From a virus, in IMG/VR virus record IMGVR_UViG_3300031251_000967, positions 1 to 64,000 of that record: a DNA stretch of 64,000 nt. One strand, given 5' to 3'. Made by a program: the position numbers and the translations under genes. Positions 7,637-14,672 of the stretch are shown one piece after another. Numbering within the stretch: position 1 is the stretch's first letter; each line of letters starts with the position of its first letter. Under the pieces are notes generated by a model. The model made no database searches and had not been told where the DNA came from. It was given only the letters and a program-made list of their open reading frames with translations.

Positions 7637-7638
7637 TC

Positions 7639-7740
7639 GTGCCCGTAAGCCCTCGTCAGCAGCGCCGCTCTCTCATACAGGGATGTATCGGTCTAGCGAT
7701 CGTGGCGCTGTACGGGATGTATCGGTGGATCATGGGGTGA
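7639..7740 (+). CDS. 33-residue membrane peptide
   Basis: GTG start directly after the preceding gene; the product has a basic N-terminus (SPRQQRRS) and one hydrophobic helix (LIQGCIGLAIVALYGMY). The placement between two closely spaced genes supports it, but the short length keeps confidence modest. Confidence 0.45.
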   Translation: MPVSPRQQRRSLIQGCIGLAIVALYGMYRWIMG

Positions 7741-7747
7741 GGATGAG

Positions 7748-7939
7748 ATGCTGAACCCGCGACCAACTCATATTCGCGCCGAATGGCTCTTGGCTGGCAT
7801 GTTCACCTATCGCATCGTCTACGAGAATGGCGCCGAATCACCCGAACTGACGGCCGGCCAAGCGGTCGACATCCTGTGCCAAGCTGGCGTTACTGATCCG
7901 ATCGGCAAGCTGAAACAAGCCCAAGGCGCAGGCCCCTAG
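7748..7939 (+). CDS. Hypothetical short phage protein
   Basis: 63 residues with GAGGATGAG upstream of ATG 7748. The sequence FTYRIVYENGAESPELTAGQ suggests a beta-hairpin followed by a helix. Last gene of the rightward block; its stop overlaps the convergent gene's stop. Confidence 0.6.
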   Translation: MLNPRPTHIRAEWLLAGMFTYRIVYENGAESPELTAGQAVDILCQAGVTDPIGKLKQAQGAGP

Positions 7940-8136
7940 GCCTCCCTCTTCTCCCTTCCCACCGGCTCACATCTCCACCCTGATAGCATCCACTTCGGGT
8001 GGTCCGCAAGGAACTGAGCGGCTTGTATCTGACCATGTATGGCGCAGGCCATCGGCAGGACAGCCTCGTAGGGTCTGTGCTCCTCGCAGCGGGACGGATC
8101 CGCTGCGAGGCACATCAGAATGACGAGCGTGGTCAC
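7936..8136 (-). CDS. Small exported-type phage protein
   Basis: 66 residues from a GTG overlapping the upstream stop (GTGA). It begins with a hydrophobic stretch (TTLVILMCLAA) resembling a signal, followed by a short Cys-containing domain. Last gene of the leftward lysis-region transcript. Function unknown. Confidence 0.55.
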   Translation of the reverse strand: MTTLVILMCLAADPSRCEEHRPYEAVLPMACAIHGQIQAAQFLADHPKWMLSGWRCEPVGREKREA

Positions 8137-8315
8137 GCCGGGGGAACCGGCTGGCGCAGCACCAGCGGTGCCACGGCCGCCCACAGGCGAAGGTTCTGTT
8201 CGTCGTTGATCTGACCGGTGGCGACGAGTTCACGGCTCACGGCGACGAACTGCGCCGCCTCTGGGATGGTTGCGAGGGTGAGCGCGATGCGGAGGGCGGA
8301 TGCGGGAGTGTCCAT
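8133..8315 (-). CDS. Hypothetical short phage protein
   Basis: 60 residues, helical, starting MDTPASALRIALTLATIPEA. It is coupled downstream by a GTGA overlap and lies 12 bases from the lipoprotein gene upstream. No family recognised. Confidence 0.55.
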   Translation of the reverse strand: MDTPASALRIALTLATIPEAAQFVAVSRELVATGQINDEQNLRLWAAVAPLVLRQPVPPA

Positions 8316-8327
8316 GATTGAAGTCTT

Positions 8328-8519
8328 TCAGCGCGGAGGAGTTGAAGTCGGTGCGGCGGCGGCCAGCTCGCACCCGTGGTTCCGATTGATGTCGACCGTG
8401 AACCAGATGCTCGTCGCCTTGATGCAGATCGCGTTCGGATCGCTCGCCAGCGCCTGGAGATCGGGCGCGCAGCCGGCGAGGCACAAGGCCACGACGGCTG
8501 CGGGCAGTACGCGAATCAC
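8328..8519 (-). CDS. Short lipoprotein (possible spanin component)
   Basis: 63 residues from GTG 8519, overlapping the upstream TGA. A basic N-terminus and hydrophobic core end in the lipobox LAGC at about residues 14-17, so the mature protein should be an inner- or outer-membrane lipoprotein. Position beside holin-like and hydrolase genes, and the Pro-containing C-terminus, allow an o-spanin role, but no spanin family was recognised. Confidence 0.6.
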   Translation of the reverse strand: MIRVLPAAVVALCLAGCAPDLQALASDPNAICIKATSIWFTVDINRNHGCELAAAAPTSTPPR

Positions 8520-8878
8520 GACCCTGCGGCCGGGGTGACAGCCTGCTTCTGCTTCGCCTCGGCGATCGCCAGCCCGACCTTCACGGCCGCGCCGTTGATC
8601 GCGATGATGGCGGACTTCAGGTCGACCGGCGCCGGCCCGGAGCACGCAGCGTCGGCGGCCTGCATCACCTGATAGAGGGTGCCGGTGGTATCGAGCGAGA
8701 GGCGGCCGGCAGCCACCTCCTGATCGAGTGTCGCCCGATCAGACAGGTAGACCCCGCAGGCAATGTCGATGGCGGTTGCTGCCTCCTGCTGCGGGGTAAC
8801 GGGCGTGCCGTCGGGATTGACGGTCGCACATGCGGAGAGAGCGGCGAGCGCCGCTACTGCGGCAAGGTACTTGCGCAT
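8516..8878 (-). CDS. Phage lipoprotein
   Basis: 120 residues with MRKYLAAVAALAALSAC, a signal ending in lipobox LSAC at residues 14-17. The mature part is helical (TAIDIACGVYLSDRATLDQEV). Coupled to the next short lipoprotein by a GTGA overlap. A role in lysis or in envelope modification of the lysogen is inferred from position only. Confidence 0.7.
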   Translation of the reverse strand: MRKYLAAVAALAALSACATVNPDGTPVTPQQEAATAIDIACGVYLSDRATLDQEVAAGRLSLDTTGTLYQVMQAADAACSGPAPVDLKSAIIAINGAAVKVGLAIAEAKQKQAVTPAAGS

Positions 8879-8896
8879 GATGATGATCCTCAGTGG

Positions 8897-9235
8897 TTAG
8901 GCTTGCGGAGACGCAGGCGGAGTGGCCGGCGTCGATGGAGCGGAAGGGGCGGGGATGGGATCGGCGGCAGGAGCGGGCGCGGCAGCCTGATTCGCCTGGA
9001 CGACGGCGTTGAACGCCTGCGCCAGCTTCAGCGCGAAGTCTTCAGCGGTCGCCGTGCCCTGCTTGTCGGGGACCGCGACGCCGAGCCCGCCGAGCGCCGC
9101 CAGCAGGACCGGGACGAACTTGAAGGGATCGTCCGGTGACAGTTTGAATCCGACGAACACGGCCACGAGCACGAGCACGAGGCCGAGCAGGGACGAAATC
9201 TCCTTCGTCCGGTCAAAGAGCTTGTAACCGTTCAT
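8897..9235 (-). CDS. Holin-like two-TM protein
   Basis: 112 residues: a short charged N-terminus, two hydrophobic segments (ISSLLGLVLVLVAVFVGF at ~13-30 and FKFVPVLLAALGGLGVAV at ~38-56), then a hydrophilic Ala/Pro-rich tail. Two TMs near an endolysin gene fit a class II holin, but the Pro-Ala tail is unusual and no holin family is claimed. Confidence 0.6.
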   Translation of the reverse strand: MNGYKLFDRTKEISSLLGLVLVLVAVFVGFKLSPDDPFKFVPVLLAALGGLGVAVPDKQGTATAEDFALKLAQAFNAVVQANQAAAPAPAADPIPAPSAPSTPATPPASPQA

Positions 9236-9451
9236 GATGTCTCTCTTGGTGGATTGCCCGATGACGCGTCGGGCGCGCGTGGTGTAGGATCGTTGCGATG
9301 CTGCGGCTGCTGGGACGAACCAGCCTGCGAATGAGGCCGCCCGTGCTTACCCGCCCCTCAAAAGGTGAGCCCTTGGTGGGTAGGTGCGATTCAGTGGGCC
9401 ACCACATCAGAGGCGGTGCCGGTATCCAATCCGGTCCGTAGCAGTTACCGG
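9236..9451. other. Gap between endolysin and holin-like gene
   Basis: 216 bp without a gene I can support. An open minus-strand frame crosses it, but its start and stop lie inside neighbouring genes and its codon use is poor. Confidence 0.4.
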
Positions 9452-9898
9452 TTAGGCAGACGGCCCGAGCTTGTAGAAGGAGTGGTGCCCGATGATGACG
9501 GGCTTCACCTTCGCGGCGGCCGAATCCCAAGAAGCTTTCGTGCCGGTCACTTTGTAATGGCTCGCGCCCCCGGTCGGGTCCGGCACCTCGCCGAGCATCA
9601 CCCGTTGGCCGATGTCGTAGAGCTTCTCGTAACCGGGAAGGGCGCTCGACGGCCCGCGGAGCTTCGGCGAGTTCGGATCGCTCTTGTTCCAGCATGAGAA
9701 TTGGGAGGGCTTCAGGCACACGTCGGCGACGGTATCGCCCCACCAGTCCTTTCCGGGATCTTCGGCGCGGTTGCGGATGACCCAGGCGACGGCGATCTGA
9801 CCGAGTTCGCTTTCGCCCCTCGCCTCCCCCCACAAGGTTCTGGCAAGCATGTCGAGGTCAACCGGGCGCAGCAATGACCCAACCGTCGTGGTTGTCAT
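9452..9898 (-). CDS. Cell-wall hydrolase, SleB/Hydrolase_2 type (endolysin)
   Basis: 148 residues. The sequence LARTLWGEARGESELGQIAV with VIRNR and later FSCWN and GASHY is the hallmark of the SleB-like Hydrolase_2 fold, with the catalytic Glu in WGEARGE near residue 25. These enzymes cleave peptidoglycan, probably as lytic transglycosylases. No signal peptide, so export would need the holin. ATG 9898 is preferred because AGGTG lies seven bases upstream; a GTG at 9907 is also in frame. Confidence 0.88.
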   Translation of the reverse strand: MTTTTVGSLLRPVDLDMLARTLWGEARGESELGQIAVAWVIRNRAEDPGKDWWGDTVADVCLKPSQFSCWNKSDPNSPKLRGPSSALPGYEKLYDIGQRVMLGEVPDPTGGASHYKVTGTKASWDSAAAKVKPVIIGHHSFYKLGPSA

Positions 9899-9929
9899 GG
9901 AGTTCACCTGTCGGTTGTGCTAAAAGGAA

Positions 9930-10158
9930 TGCGCTGCGGCAGCGCGGAAAGCAGACGCGCCGTTCCTGGTAAGAGCTTGGCAGAATTAGGGCGATGCCCT
10001 TAAGTTGCCGTGTGGCCTAGGTGGTTCGATTCCACCGCGCCGGTTCGAGAAGGACCGGAGCCGGAGTAGCGCCCGGCCCGCAGCAAACGCGACCAAGGGG
10101 ATTGCGCAGTTCCGTACCGCGCGTTGCGCCGCCAAGGCTTGGTTGTAGGCGGTGCTAC
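9930..10158. other. Structured non-coding segment with a tRNA T-arm-like hairpin
   Basis: No ORF is supportable here. Visible structures are GCGCTG/CAGCGC (9931-9945), AGGGC/GCCCT around 9988-10000, a perfect T-arm look-alike GGTGG-TTCGATT-CCACC (10020-10036), CCGGT/ACCGG (10040-10058), and GTAGC (10066-10070) pairing with GCTAC (10154-10158) around an inner GCAAACGCG/CGCGCGTTGC stem. The T-arm lacks a matching acceptor and a canonical anticodon arm, so it is a tRNA-like relic or an unrelated structured RNA rather than a working tRNA. Confidence 0.4.
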
Positions 10159-10457
10159 TCTCCCTCCCTCACCGCCTCTGCGCGACGCTCAGCGTTCCAT
10201 GCCTGCACCATCGCAAGGGTTCGGGCATAGCCTGCAATGTCCACGGCGCTGTCGACGTGGTTTGGCGTCGTCACCAGCCGAGCGACCTTGACGAGCACCA
10301 TGTAGAGGGCATGGCGGATGCGGGGATCGGCACAATCCTCGATCATCTGCGCCATATGCGCCACTCGAGCGAAATCATCCGCCGGATGGCCGTAAACCGC
10401 GCCGCGCTCCTGCGTTACCGTCTTTGTCGCGGCATCGAATTGCTCGAGTGGGCTCAT
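10155..10457 (-). CDS. DUF6378-like phage protein
   Basis: 100 residues. The pattern TVTQERGAVYGHPADDFARVA followed by YMVLVKVARLVTTPNHVDSAVDIAGYA matches the short DUF6378 proteins common in phages; I know of no assigned function. ATG 10457 has GGGAG six bases upstream, which decides it over the TTG at 10469. The stop lies in a large hairpin. Confidence 0.8.
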   Translation of the reverse strand: MSPLEQFDAATKTVTQERGAVYGHPADDFARVAHMAQMIEDCADPRIRHALYMVLVKVARLVTTPNHVDSAVDIAGYARTLAMVQAWNAERRAEAVREGE

Positions 10458-10467
10458 GCTTGCTCCC

Positions 10468-10496
10468 AAAAAATAAGGCCCGCTCGAGGCGGGCCT
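10468..10496 (-). terminator. Rho-independent terminator of the HNH gene
   Basis: On the minus strand GGCCCGC, loop CTCGA, GCGGGCC is followed by TTATTTTTT. It lies 21 bases after the HNH gene's stop and just ahead of the DUF6378-like gene's ribosome-binding site. Confidence 0.8.
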
Positions 10497-10516
10497 GCGC
10501 GGCGATGCCCAAGGCG

Positions 10517-11032
10517 TTACGGCGCTCGAGCGCGCTCGCGTCGCTGCCTCGCCTCAATCACCACGCGCCTGTTCTTCGATTGATCCGCCGCTGGGATCCA
10601 GCAGCAGTTGTCCGGCTCATAGTTCCCGTTCACGTCCTTGCGCTCGAGCGTGTAGCCCGGCGGGCACGGCCCCATGTCAGCAAGGAACGCCTCGAAAGAA
10701 GCTGACCACGCGTCGCACATCGTGATGCCTCGAGCGCCGTAGTGCACGCGGCTCTTGTCGTTCGGATTGAAGCAGCGGCCCTTAGCGGCCGACCATGCTA
10801 TGTATTCGCGCGTCCCGAACGCGCCGTGCTTCGTGTTGAGTTCGACCATACGTCGCCGTCGATGACAGCCACAGCTGACCGTCCCCCCGATAGTGAGGTC
10901 TTTCGTCCTCACTGTCTTTTCGGCCCCGCACTCGCACCGGACCATCCAGCCGCCGCTATTCGGCAACTTGACGCGATGCAGAACAGTGAGCTTCCCGAAC
11001 GTTTGACCGGATAGATTCAAAGCTCTTGGCAT
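10517..11032 (-). CDS. Free-standing HNH-type homing endonuclease-like protein
   Basis: 171 residues. An N-terminal zinc-binding part (RCECGAEKTV...SCGCHRRR) precedes a C-terminal block, WSAAKGRCFNPNDKS...YTLERKDVNGNYEPDNCCW, characteristic of phage HNH proteins whose motif runs N-G-N-Y-x-P-x-N-C-x-W. Such genes are mobile, self-propagating inserts. It has its own terminator and short flanking gaps, and interrupts no recognisable gene. Confidence 0.75.
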   Translation of the reverse strand: MPRALNLSGQTFGKLTVLHRVKLPNSGGWMVRCECGAEKTVRTKDLTIGGTVSCGCHRRRRMVELNTKHGAFGTREYIAWSAAKGRCFNPNDKSRVHYGARGITMCDAWSASFEAFLADMGPCPPGYTLERKDVNGNYEPDNCCWIPAADQSKNRRVVIEARQRRERARAP

Positions 11033-11069
11033 GTGCTAATTATAGCACGCCCAGTCGGACCAGGGAATG

Positions 11070-12314
11070 CTAAGCGACTTCTCTCGGCCAACTTACCCAG
11101 TCAACATGCGCTGTTGGCTTCGGCTCCTCAGCATATACTGGCCAGTGTGAGGTGATCCCGATCCTCTCATGCACGAACCAAAGGGCTTGCCGTGGCGCTT
11201 CGGGCGGCGCGCGCAATGCCAGCTTGGCGAATTCATCGTAACCTTTTAGGGATCCGTTCACTATTACTCTGTCGAGCGGGATGTATTGGTGCCAATGCCC
11301 GAGGAGCAAAGTATCATATGGCTGACCTACCGCGCTATTGCTTGATCTTATCTTCAAATCTCCGCGCAAAATCGGTCCTAGGCTCCCAATTATGCCATCG
11401 CCCCCTTTGACGCCGAGATTGTCTCCGTGCGTCAGGAGGAATCTGCGACCGGCAACGGTATAATAAGCGTCCGCTCCTGAAGGGATATGAAACTGAACTC
11501 GCCGGTCGCTCGCAAAATGCTTCTCGAGAAGGCAATAGAGAAGCCAGTCAAAGTTGGAGAAATTCCGGTTCTTGAAGATCGGCTTCACCGTGTTTCGGCC
11601 GTGATTCCCCGCCACACATGGCACGAAGACGCGTCCAAACTCATCGGCTAGCGCCGTCAACGCCCATATCAGCACGCCGAAAAGATCGAGGAGAACCGGC
11701 ATGGTCGGCATCTCGTTGGTTTCGCGCAGTTCCTGGTGCAAATCACCGCTGACAAGATCGCCGCCCAAGTTCACGACTATTCCGGGCATCGCCACGCCTG
11801 AGGCGTGCAGCCGCGCGAGATAGATCGTCTTCTCGATGACCTTGCGAAGCCGACGTTGCGCGATGGCGATGCTGTATTCGTTGACGCCGTTCAATTGCGC
11901 CCCATCTACGACCTCGCCCCAATGGAGGTCGGAGAGGAACAGGCAGGGCGTCCCCACGCCGTCTGCCGAATGATGCTCGAGCAGCCAGCCCGGCGGCTCC
12001 GGCGTCATCTCCTTCAGCCCGAGGATGTGCTTGCGGACCACGGCCGCCGTCAGGTTGTCGCGATGCACCGCGGCGAGTTGCGACCGCAGCTCGCGCACCT
12101 GATCGGAGAGTGATAGCTTGGTCTGCTGCCACTCGGCGTTTTCCTCGATCGCCCCGGCGGCGATGCCCTCTCGTTCGGCTCGCTTCAGCCAGCCCTCATA
12201 GGTCTGGCGCTTCACGCCGAGTTGGCTCGAGGCCACTTCGGTATTCGGCTCGATCGCAGCGAGGTTGACGGCGCGCTGCAATTCCGCTCGAGTGGCGGGA
12301 GAGCGGCGGGTCAC
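11070..12314 (-). CDS. Calcineurin-like metallophosphoesterase with N-terminal HTH
   Basis: 414 residues. The two-metal phosphoesterase signature is complete: SDLH (128-131), GGD (184-186), GNH (236-238), THGD with H296, and GHWH (339-342). The first ~50 residues (TEVASSQLGVKRQTYEGWLKR) form a helix-turn-helix, followed by a coiled coil at ~60-95. Family members cleave phosphomono- or diesters. The HTH suggests action on DNA or binding near it. It overlaps the upstream membrane-protein gene by four bases. Confidence 0.85.
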   Translation of the reverse strand: MTRRSPATRAELQRAVNLAAIEPNTEVASSQLGVKRQTYEGWLKRAEREGIAAGAIEENAEWQQTKLSLSDQVRELRSQLAAVHRDNLTAAVVRKHILGLKEMTPEPPGWLLEHHSADGVGTPCLFLSDLHWGEVVDGAQLNGVNEYSIAIAQRRLRKVIEKTIYLARLHASGVAMPGIVVNLGGDLVSGDLHQELRETNEMPTMPVLLDLFGVLIWALTALADEFGRVFVPCVAGNHGRNTVKPIFKNRNFSNFDWLLYCLLEKHFASDRRVQFHIPSGADAYYTVAGRRFLLTHGDNLGVKGGDGIIGSLGPILRGDLKIRSSNSAVGQPYDTLLLGHWHQYIPLDRVIVNGSLKGYDEFAKLALRAPPEAPRQALWFVHERIGITSHWPVYAEEPKPTAHVDWVSWPREVA

Positions 12315-12565
12315 TTGCTCGCCTCAATCTTCTTGGTCTGCGCCTCTACTTGCTTGAGTTGCGCTGCGATCAGCTTGTTATGGAGATACCGACCCCGAAT
12401 TAGGAGCCAGAGCGCGATGATGCCCCCTACCCCGGTCAAGGCATTCAGAGGCGAGCTTATGAACTGCTGCCACCAGGAGTAGGCGACCCCGCCGAGCGCT
12501 ACCGCGACTTGGGCGAAGAACACGCGAGGCTGCGACGAAGCGTAATGCACGAAGGTCTCAGCCAT
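12311..12565 (-). CDS. Small membrane protein (holin-like)
   Basis: 84 residues with two hydrophobic segments (VFFAQVAVALGGVAYSWW and ALTGVGGIIALWLLI) and a charged, helical C-terminal tail (AAQLKQVEAQTKKIEASK). Compatible with a holin or a small envelope protein. It heads the leftward transcript through the phosphoesterase gene. Confidence 0.6.
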   Translation of the reverse strand: MAETFVHYASSQPRVFFAQVAVALGGVAYSWWQQFISSPLNALTGVGGIIALWLLIRGRYLHNKLIAAQLKQVEAQTKKIEASK

Positions 12566-12754
12566 CGTTACCCACCCCTACGCGCGGGGTGGAGAAATCT
12601 GTTGCCTGTCGCATCGTTGCCACACCCATATCCGGGCATGGTGAGGTATATCCGCTCTCTGGCGGAGGGAACGTGCTTGCCATGATGTTGCGTTCCTGTT
12701 GTAGGCGGCATGGGGAGTGCCGCTTGCCCGCCCGATTCAGCGAGCGTTGGCCGG

Positions 12755-12783
12755 TTGCAGCTTTTGTGCTACCCTGTTGATCT
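12755..12783 (+). promoter_or_regulatory. Promoter/leader repeat, copy 1
   Basis: TTGCAGCTTTTGTGCTACCC and the following TGTTGATCT match, with one gap and five substitutions, the sequence at 13156-13183. Similarity continues through GGTCAGCAG to the start codon at 12807. TGCTACCCT could be an extended -10. Confidence 0.5.
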
Positions 12784-12806
12784 GATTTTATTTCTGGTCA
12801 GCAGCC

Positions 12807-13172
12807 ATGAAGATCGACGCGCAAGTCTACCCGGCGCTTTCCGCACCGGTTCACCTGAAGACCGTTATCGTGTCACAGGGCGATACAGCCTTCCCGCCGG
12901 GCGCCGAATGGTGCTACGCGAGCGCCCGAGACGTTTACGCTGACGAGCGTATCCCGCAGGGTAGCGAGCCGCAGCTTGGGCTTCTCGGCTATCTGTACCA
13001 CTCGCCGCTTACCGGCCCGTGCTTTCTTCTCGAACTCGGCCCCGGCACTCCCGCCGAGGGGCTGGCGTCTCTGAAAAGCCGAGCGGACTTCGGGAAGTGT
13101 GAATACTTCGCCCCGCAAAGATGGTTCGGAACGTACACGGCGGATGTTCATAACGTTGCGCTTCTATGCTAG
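12807..13172 (+). CDS. Hypothetical phage protein
   Basis: 121 residues, beta-rich (HLKTVIVSQGDTAFPPGAEW, CYASARDVYADERI). No family recognised. The next gene's promoter repeat overlaps its 3' end. Confidence 0.65.
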   Translation: MKIDAQVYPALSAPVHLKTVIVSQGDTAFPPGAEWCYASARDVYADERIPQGSEPQLGLLGYLYHSPLTGPCFLLELGPGTPAEGLASLKSRADFGKCEYFAPQRWFGTYTADVHNVALLC

Positions 13173-13183
13173 ACTGTTGATCT
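13156..13183 (+). promoter_or_regulatory. Promoter/leader repeat, copy 2
   Basis: TTGCGCTTCTATGCTAGACT followed by GTTGATCT repeats the element at 12755-12783. It overlaps the end of the upstream gene and lies ~30 bases before ATG 13212. TGCTAGACT would be an extended -10. A GGTCGGCAG block follows, as in copy 1. Confidence 0.5.
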
Positions 13184-13211
13184 TCTTGGATTGACAGGTC
13201 GGCAGGGCATA

Positions 13212-13550
13212 ATGAGCTTCGTAGCAACGCCAGAATTGCAAGAGCGGGTTTCTCGAATGATCGAGGGGCAAGCGGAAGCCAGTCCTCCGACGGCCAAATG
13301 GCTCGCGGAAGAAATCTTGAAGTTGGTCGAGAGCGTCGCCGCTTTTCAGGAATTGTTGGCCGACGACGATTTCCAGCAAACACGCGCCACGCTTCGATCG
13401 GCCACGATATTAGCTGGCGGCGAGATCCGCATCCCCGCCGATCACATGGCGCAAGCCCGCGCCGATGGTTGGGGAACCCGTATTGTCGTCAGCAAAGATC
13501 AAGGCACCGACGAAACAGTTGTGCGCGTTGAGCGGGCGGAGCAGCGGTAA
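13212..13550 (+). CDS. Hypothetical phage protein
   Basis: 112 residues: a helical N-terminal half (PELQERVSRMIEGQAEASPP) and a C-terminal beta-rich half (GGEIRIPADHMAQARADGWG). No family recognised. Its TAA overlaps the next ATG by one base (TAATG). Confidence 0.65.
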   Translation: MSFVATPELQERVSRMIEGQAEASPPTAKWLAEEILKLVESVAAFQELLADDDFQQTRATLRSATILAGGEIRIPADHMAQARADGWGTRIVVSKDQGTDETVVRVERAEQR

Positions 13551-13837
13551 TGGACGAGAGGGAACCGATGACGCCGGAAGAGTCGGCCGCTGTCGAAGCG
13601 GTTAGGGCGCAAATCGAACAGGCGATTTCGGATTGCTTGGCTCAAGGGCCGCTCACCGCTGAAGAGTTGGCGGCCTCAGCACAGAAGCGGCTCGACGAGA
13701 TTTTCCCGGTCAAATGGGAGGATCACATCGACGTGTCGCAAGAGGGCAGCACGCTTAAGCTGACCCCGAAGACCGACTTCGGCCGACAGATGATGGTCGA
13801 CGCTAGAATGCTGCCGCCGCCGCTGCCGATCGACTAG
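13550..13837 (+). CDS. Hypothetical phage protein
   Basis: 95 residues, coupled to the upstream gene by TAATG. Helical first half (PEESAAVEAVRAQIEQAISD), then a strand-rich end (DVSQEGSTLKLTPKTDFGRQ). No family recognised. Confidence 0.65.
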   Translation: MDEREPMTPEESAAVEAVRAQIEQAISDCLAQGPLTAEELAASAQKRLDEIFPVKWEDHIDVSQEGSTLKLTPKTDFGRQMMVDARMLPPPLPID

Positions 13838-13904
13838 ACGATTACGATTTAGAGGGATGGCCGCTGATTCCTCCCTCCTCCTCTCTTCCCAAGGACATTC
13901 ACCG

Positions 13905-14045
13905 ATGCAGACCGCGCTCGACGAAAGAGCGATACGACAGCGCGAGAAAAAGTGGTTCTTTCTCGGAATCCTTATGGGGCTCAATATCGCGAATTACGCA
14001 GTTATCGCCATCGTCGTCGTGAAATACGGGCTTTTAGCCGAGTAG
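13905..14045 (+). CDS. 46-residue membrane protein
   Basis: A charged N-terminus (DERAIRQREKK) precedes one transmembrane helix (WFFLGILMGLNIANYAVIAI). AAGGA lies nine bases before ATG 13905, favouring it over the longer reading from 13857. Last gene of this rightward cluster. Confidence 0.6.
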   Translation: MQTALDERAIRQREKKWFFLGILMGLNIANYAVIAIVVVKYGLLAE

Positions 14046-14065
14046 CACCGCCTCGTCATCCGCCG

Positions 14066-14548
14066 TCAGGGGATGGTGACGGAATCCGTCGGCCACGATC
14101 CTTGACCAGCCAGCGCAAGGCCGAGTTGGTACAGGTGATCGCGGACAGCCGAATACACGGCCTTGATCTGCGCTTCCGTGAACACCTTGGGCGCGCCGGT
14201 CGCGTCGGGGTACGCGAAGGTCGATCCGCCACCCGGAAAGCCAAGGCCGGCGCCGCAGTCCACCGCCAGTGCGCGGATCTGGTCGAGCGTCACCTTGTCC
14301 AGCGCATACGTTGCTGAGATGGACGGCGATCCCGTAGAGGTGATCTGGAGTCCTGCCGCTATTGCCGTATCGTACTGCTGCTGCGGTGTTGGTCCGGATG
14401 CGGCGACGATCTCCGCCCATGTCGGCTTGGCCCGCGTATCGAACCAGTCGAGCGCGTCGTAAGCCGCTTCTGTATTGTCCGTCACCGACCCGAAATACTG
14501 CGCTCCGGGAACGAGTTGGTCGAGGACCGATGCAACGTCAATGGTCAT
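14066..14548 (-). CDS. Tail-fibre-associated protein, DUF4376-like
   Basis: 160 residues. ALDWFDTRAKPTWAEIVAAS followed by an Ala-rich helical domain with strands resembles phage tail proteins of the XkdW/DUF4376 type found next to tail fibres. Likely a fibre-assembly or fibre-tip accessory protein. ATG 14548 overlaps the preceding short ORF's stop. Confidence 0.65.
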   Translation of the reverse strand: MTIDVASVLDQLVPGAQYFGSVTDNTEAAYDALDWFDTRAKPTWAEIVAASGPTPQQQYDTAIAAGLQITSTGSPSISATYALDKVTLDQIRALAVDCGAGLGFPGGGSTFAYPDATGAPKVFTEAQIKAVYSAVRDHLYQLGLALAGQGSWPTDSVTIP

Positions 14549-14670
14549 GACGATTTCCTCTGAACGACGGCGTAACTTCCTGCCGTCAGCGTCATCTGGT
14601 TGGAGCCAAGCAATTCCCCTTCGCGATCCGGAAGTTGCGGAACGCTTTTGAGATCACGGGTGCGCCACAT
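14545..14670 (-). CDS. 41-residue ORF resembling part of the tail-fibre tip
   Basis: Starts MWRTRDLKSVPQ and ends NQMTLTAGSYAVVQRKSS. The same two blocks, WRTRDLN and NQFTLPAGQYLV, occur in the tail fibre encoded immediately upstream, at about residues 94-130 of that protein. It may be a remnant of a duplicated or exchanged fibre tip, or a real small gene, since its TGA overlaps the next ATG. The start codon lies two bases after the fibre stop. Confidence 0.5.
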   Translation of the reverse strand: MWRTRDLKSVPQLPDREGELLGSNQMTLTAGSYAVVQRKSS

Positions 14671-14672
14671 GG

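Noticed and set aside
9945-10050. Possible tRNA gene
   Set aside because: A good T-arm and a passable D-arm (GTTC/GAGC) are present, but no acceptor stem pairs and the anticodon arm has the wrong geometry.
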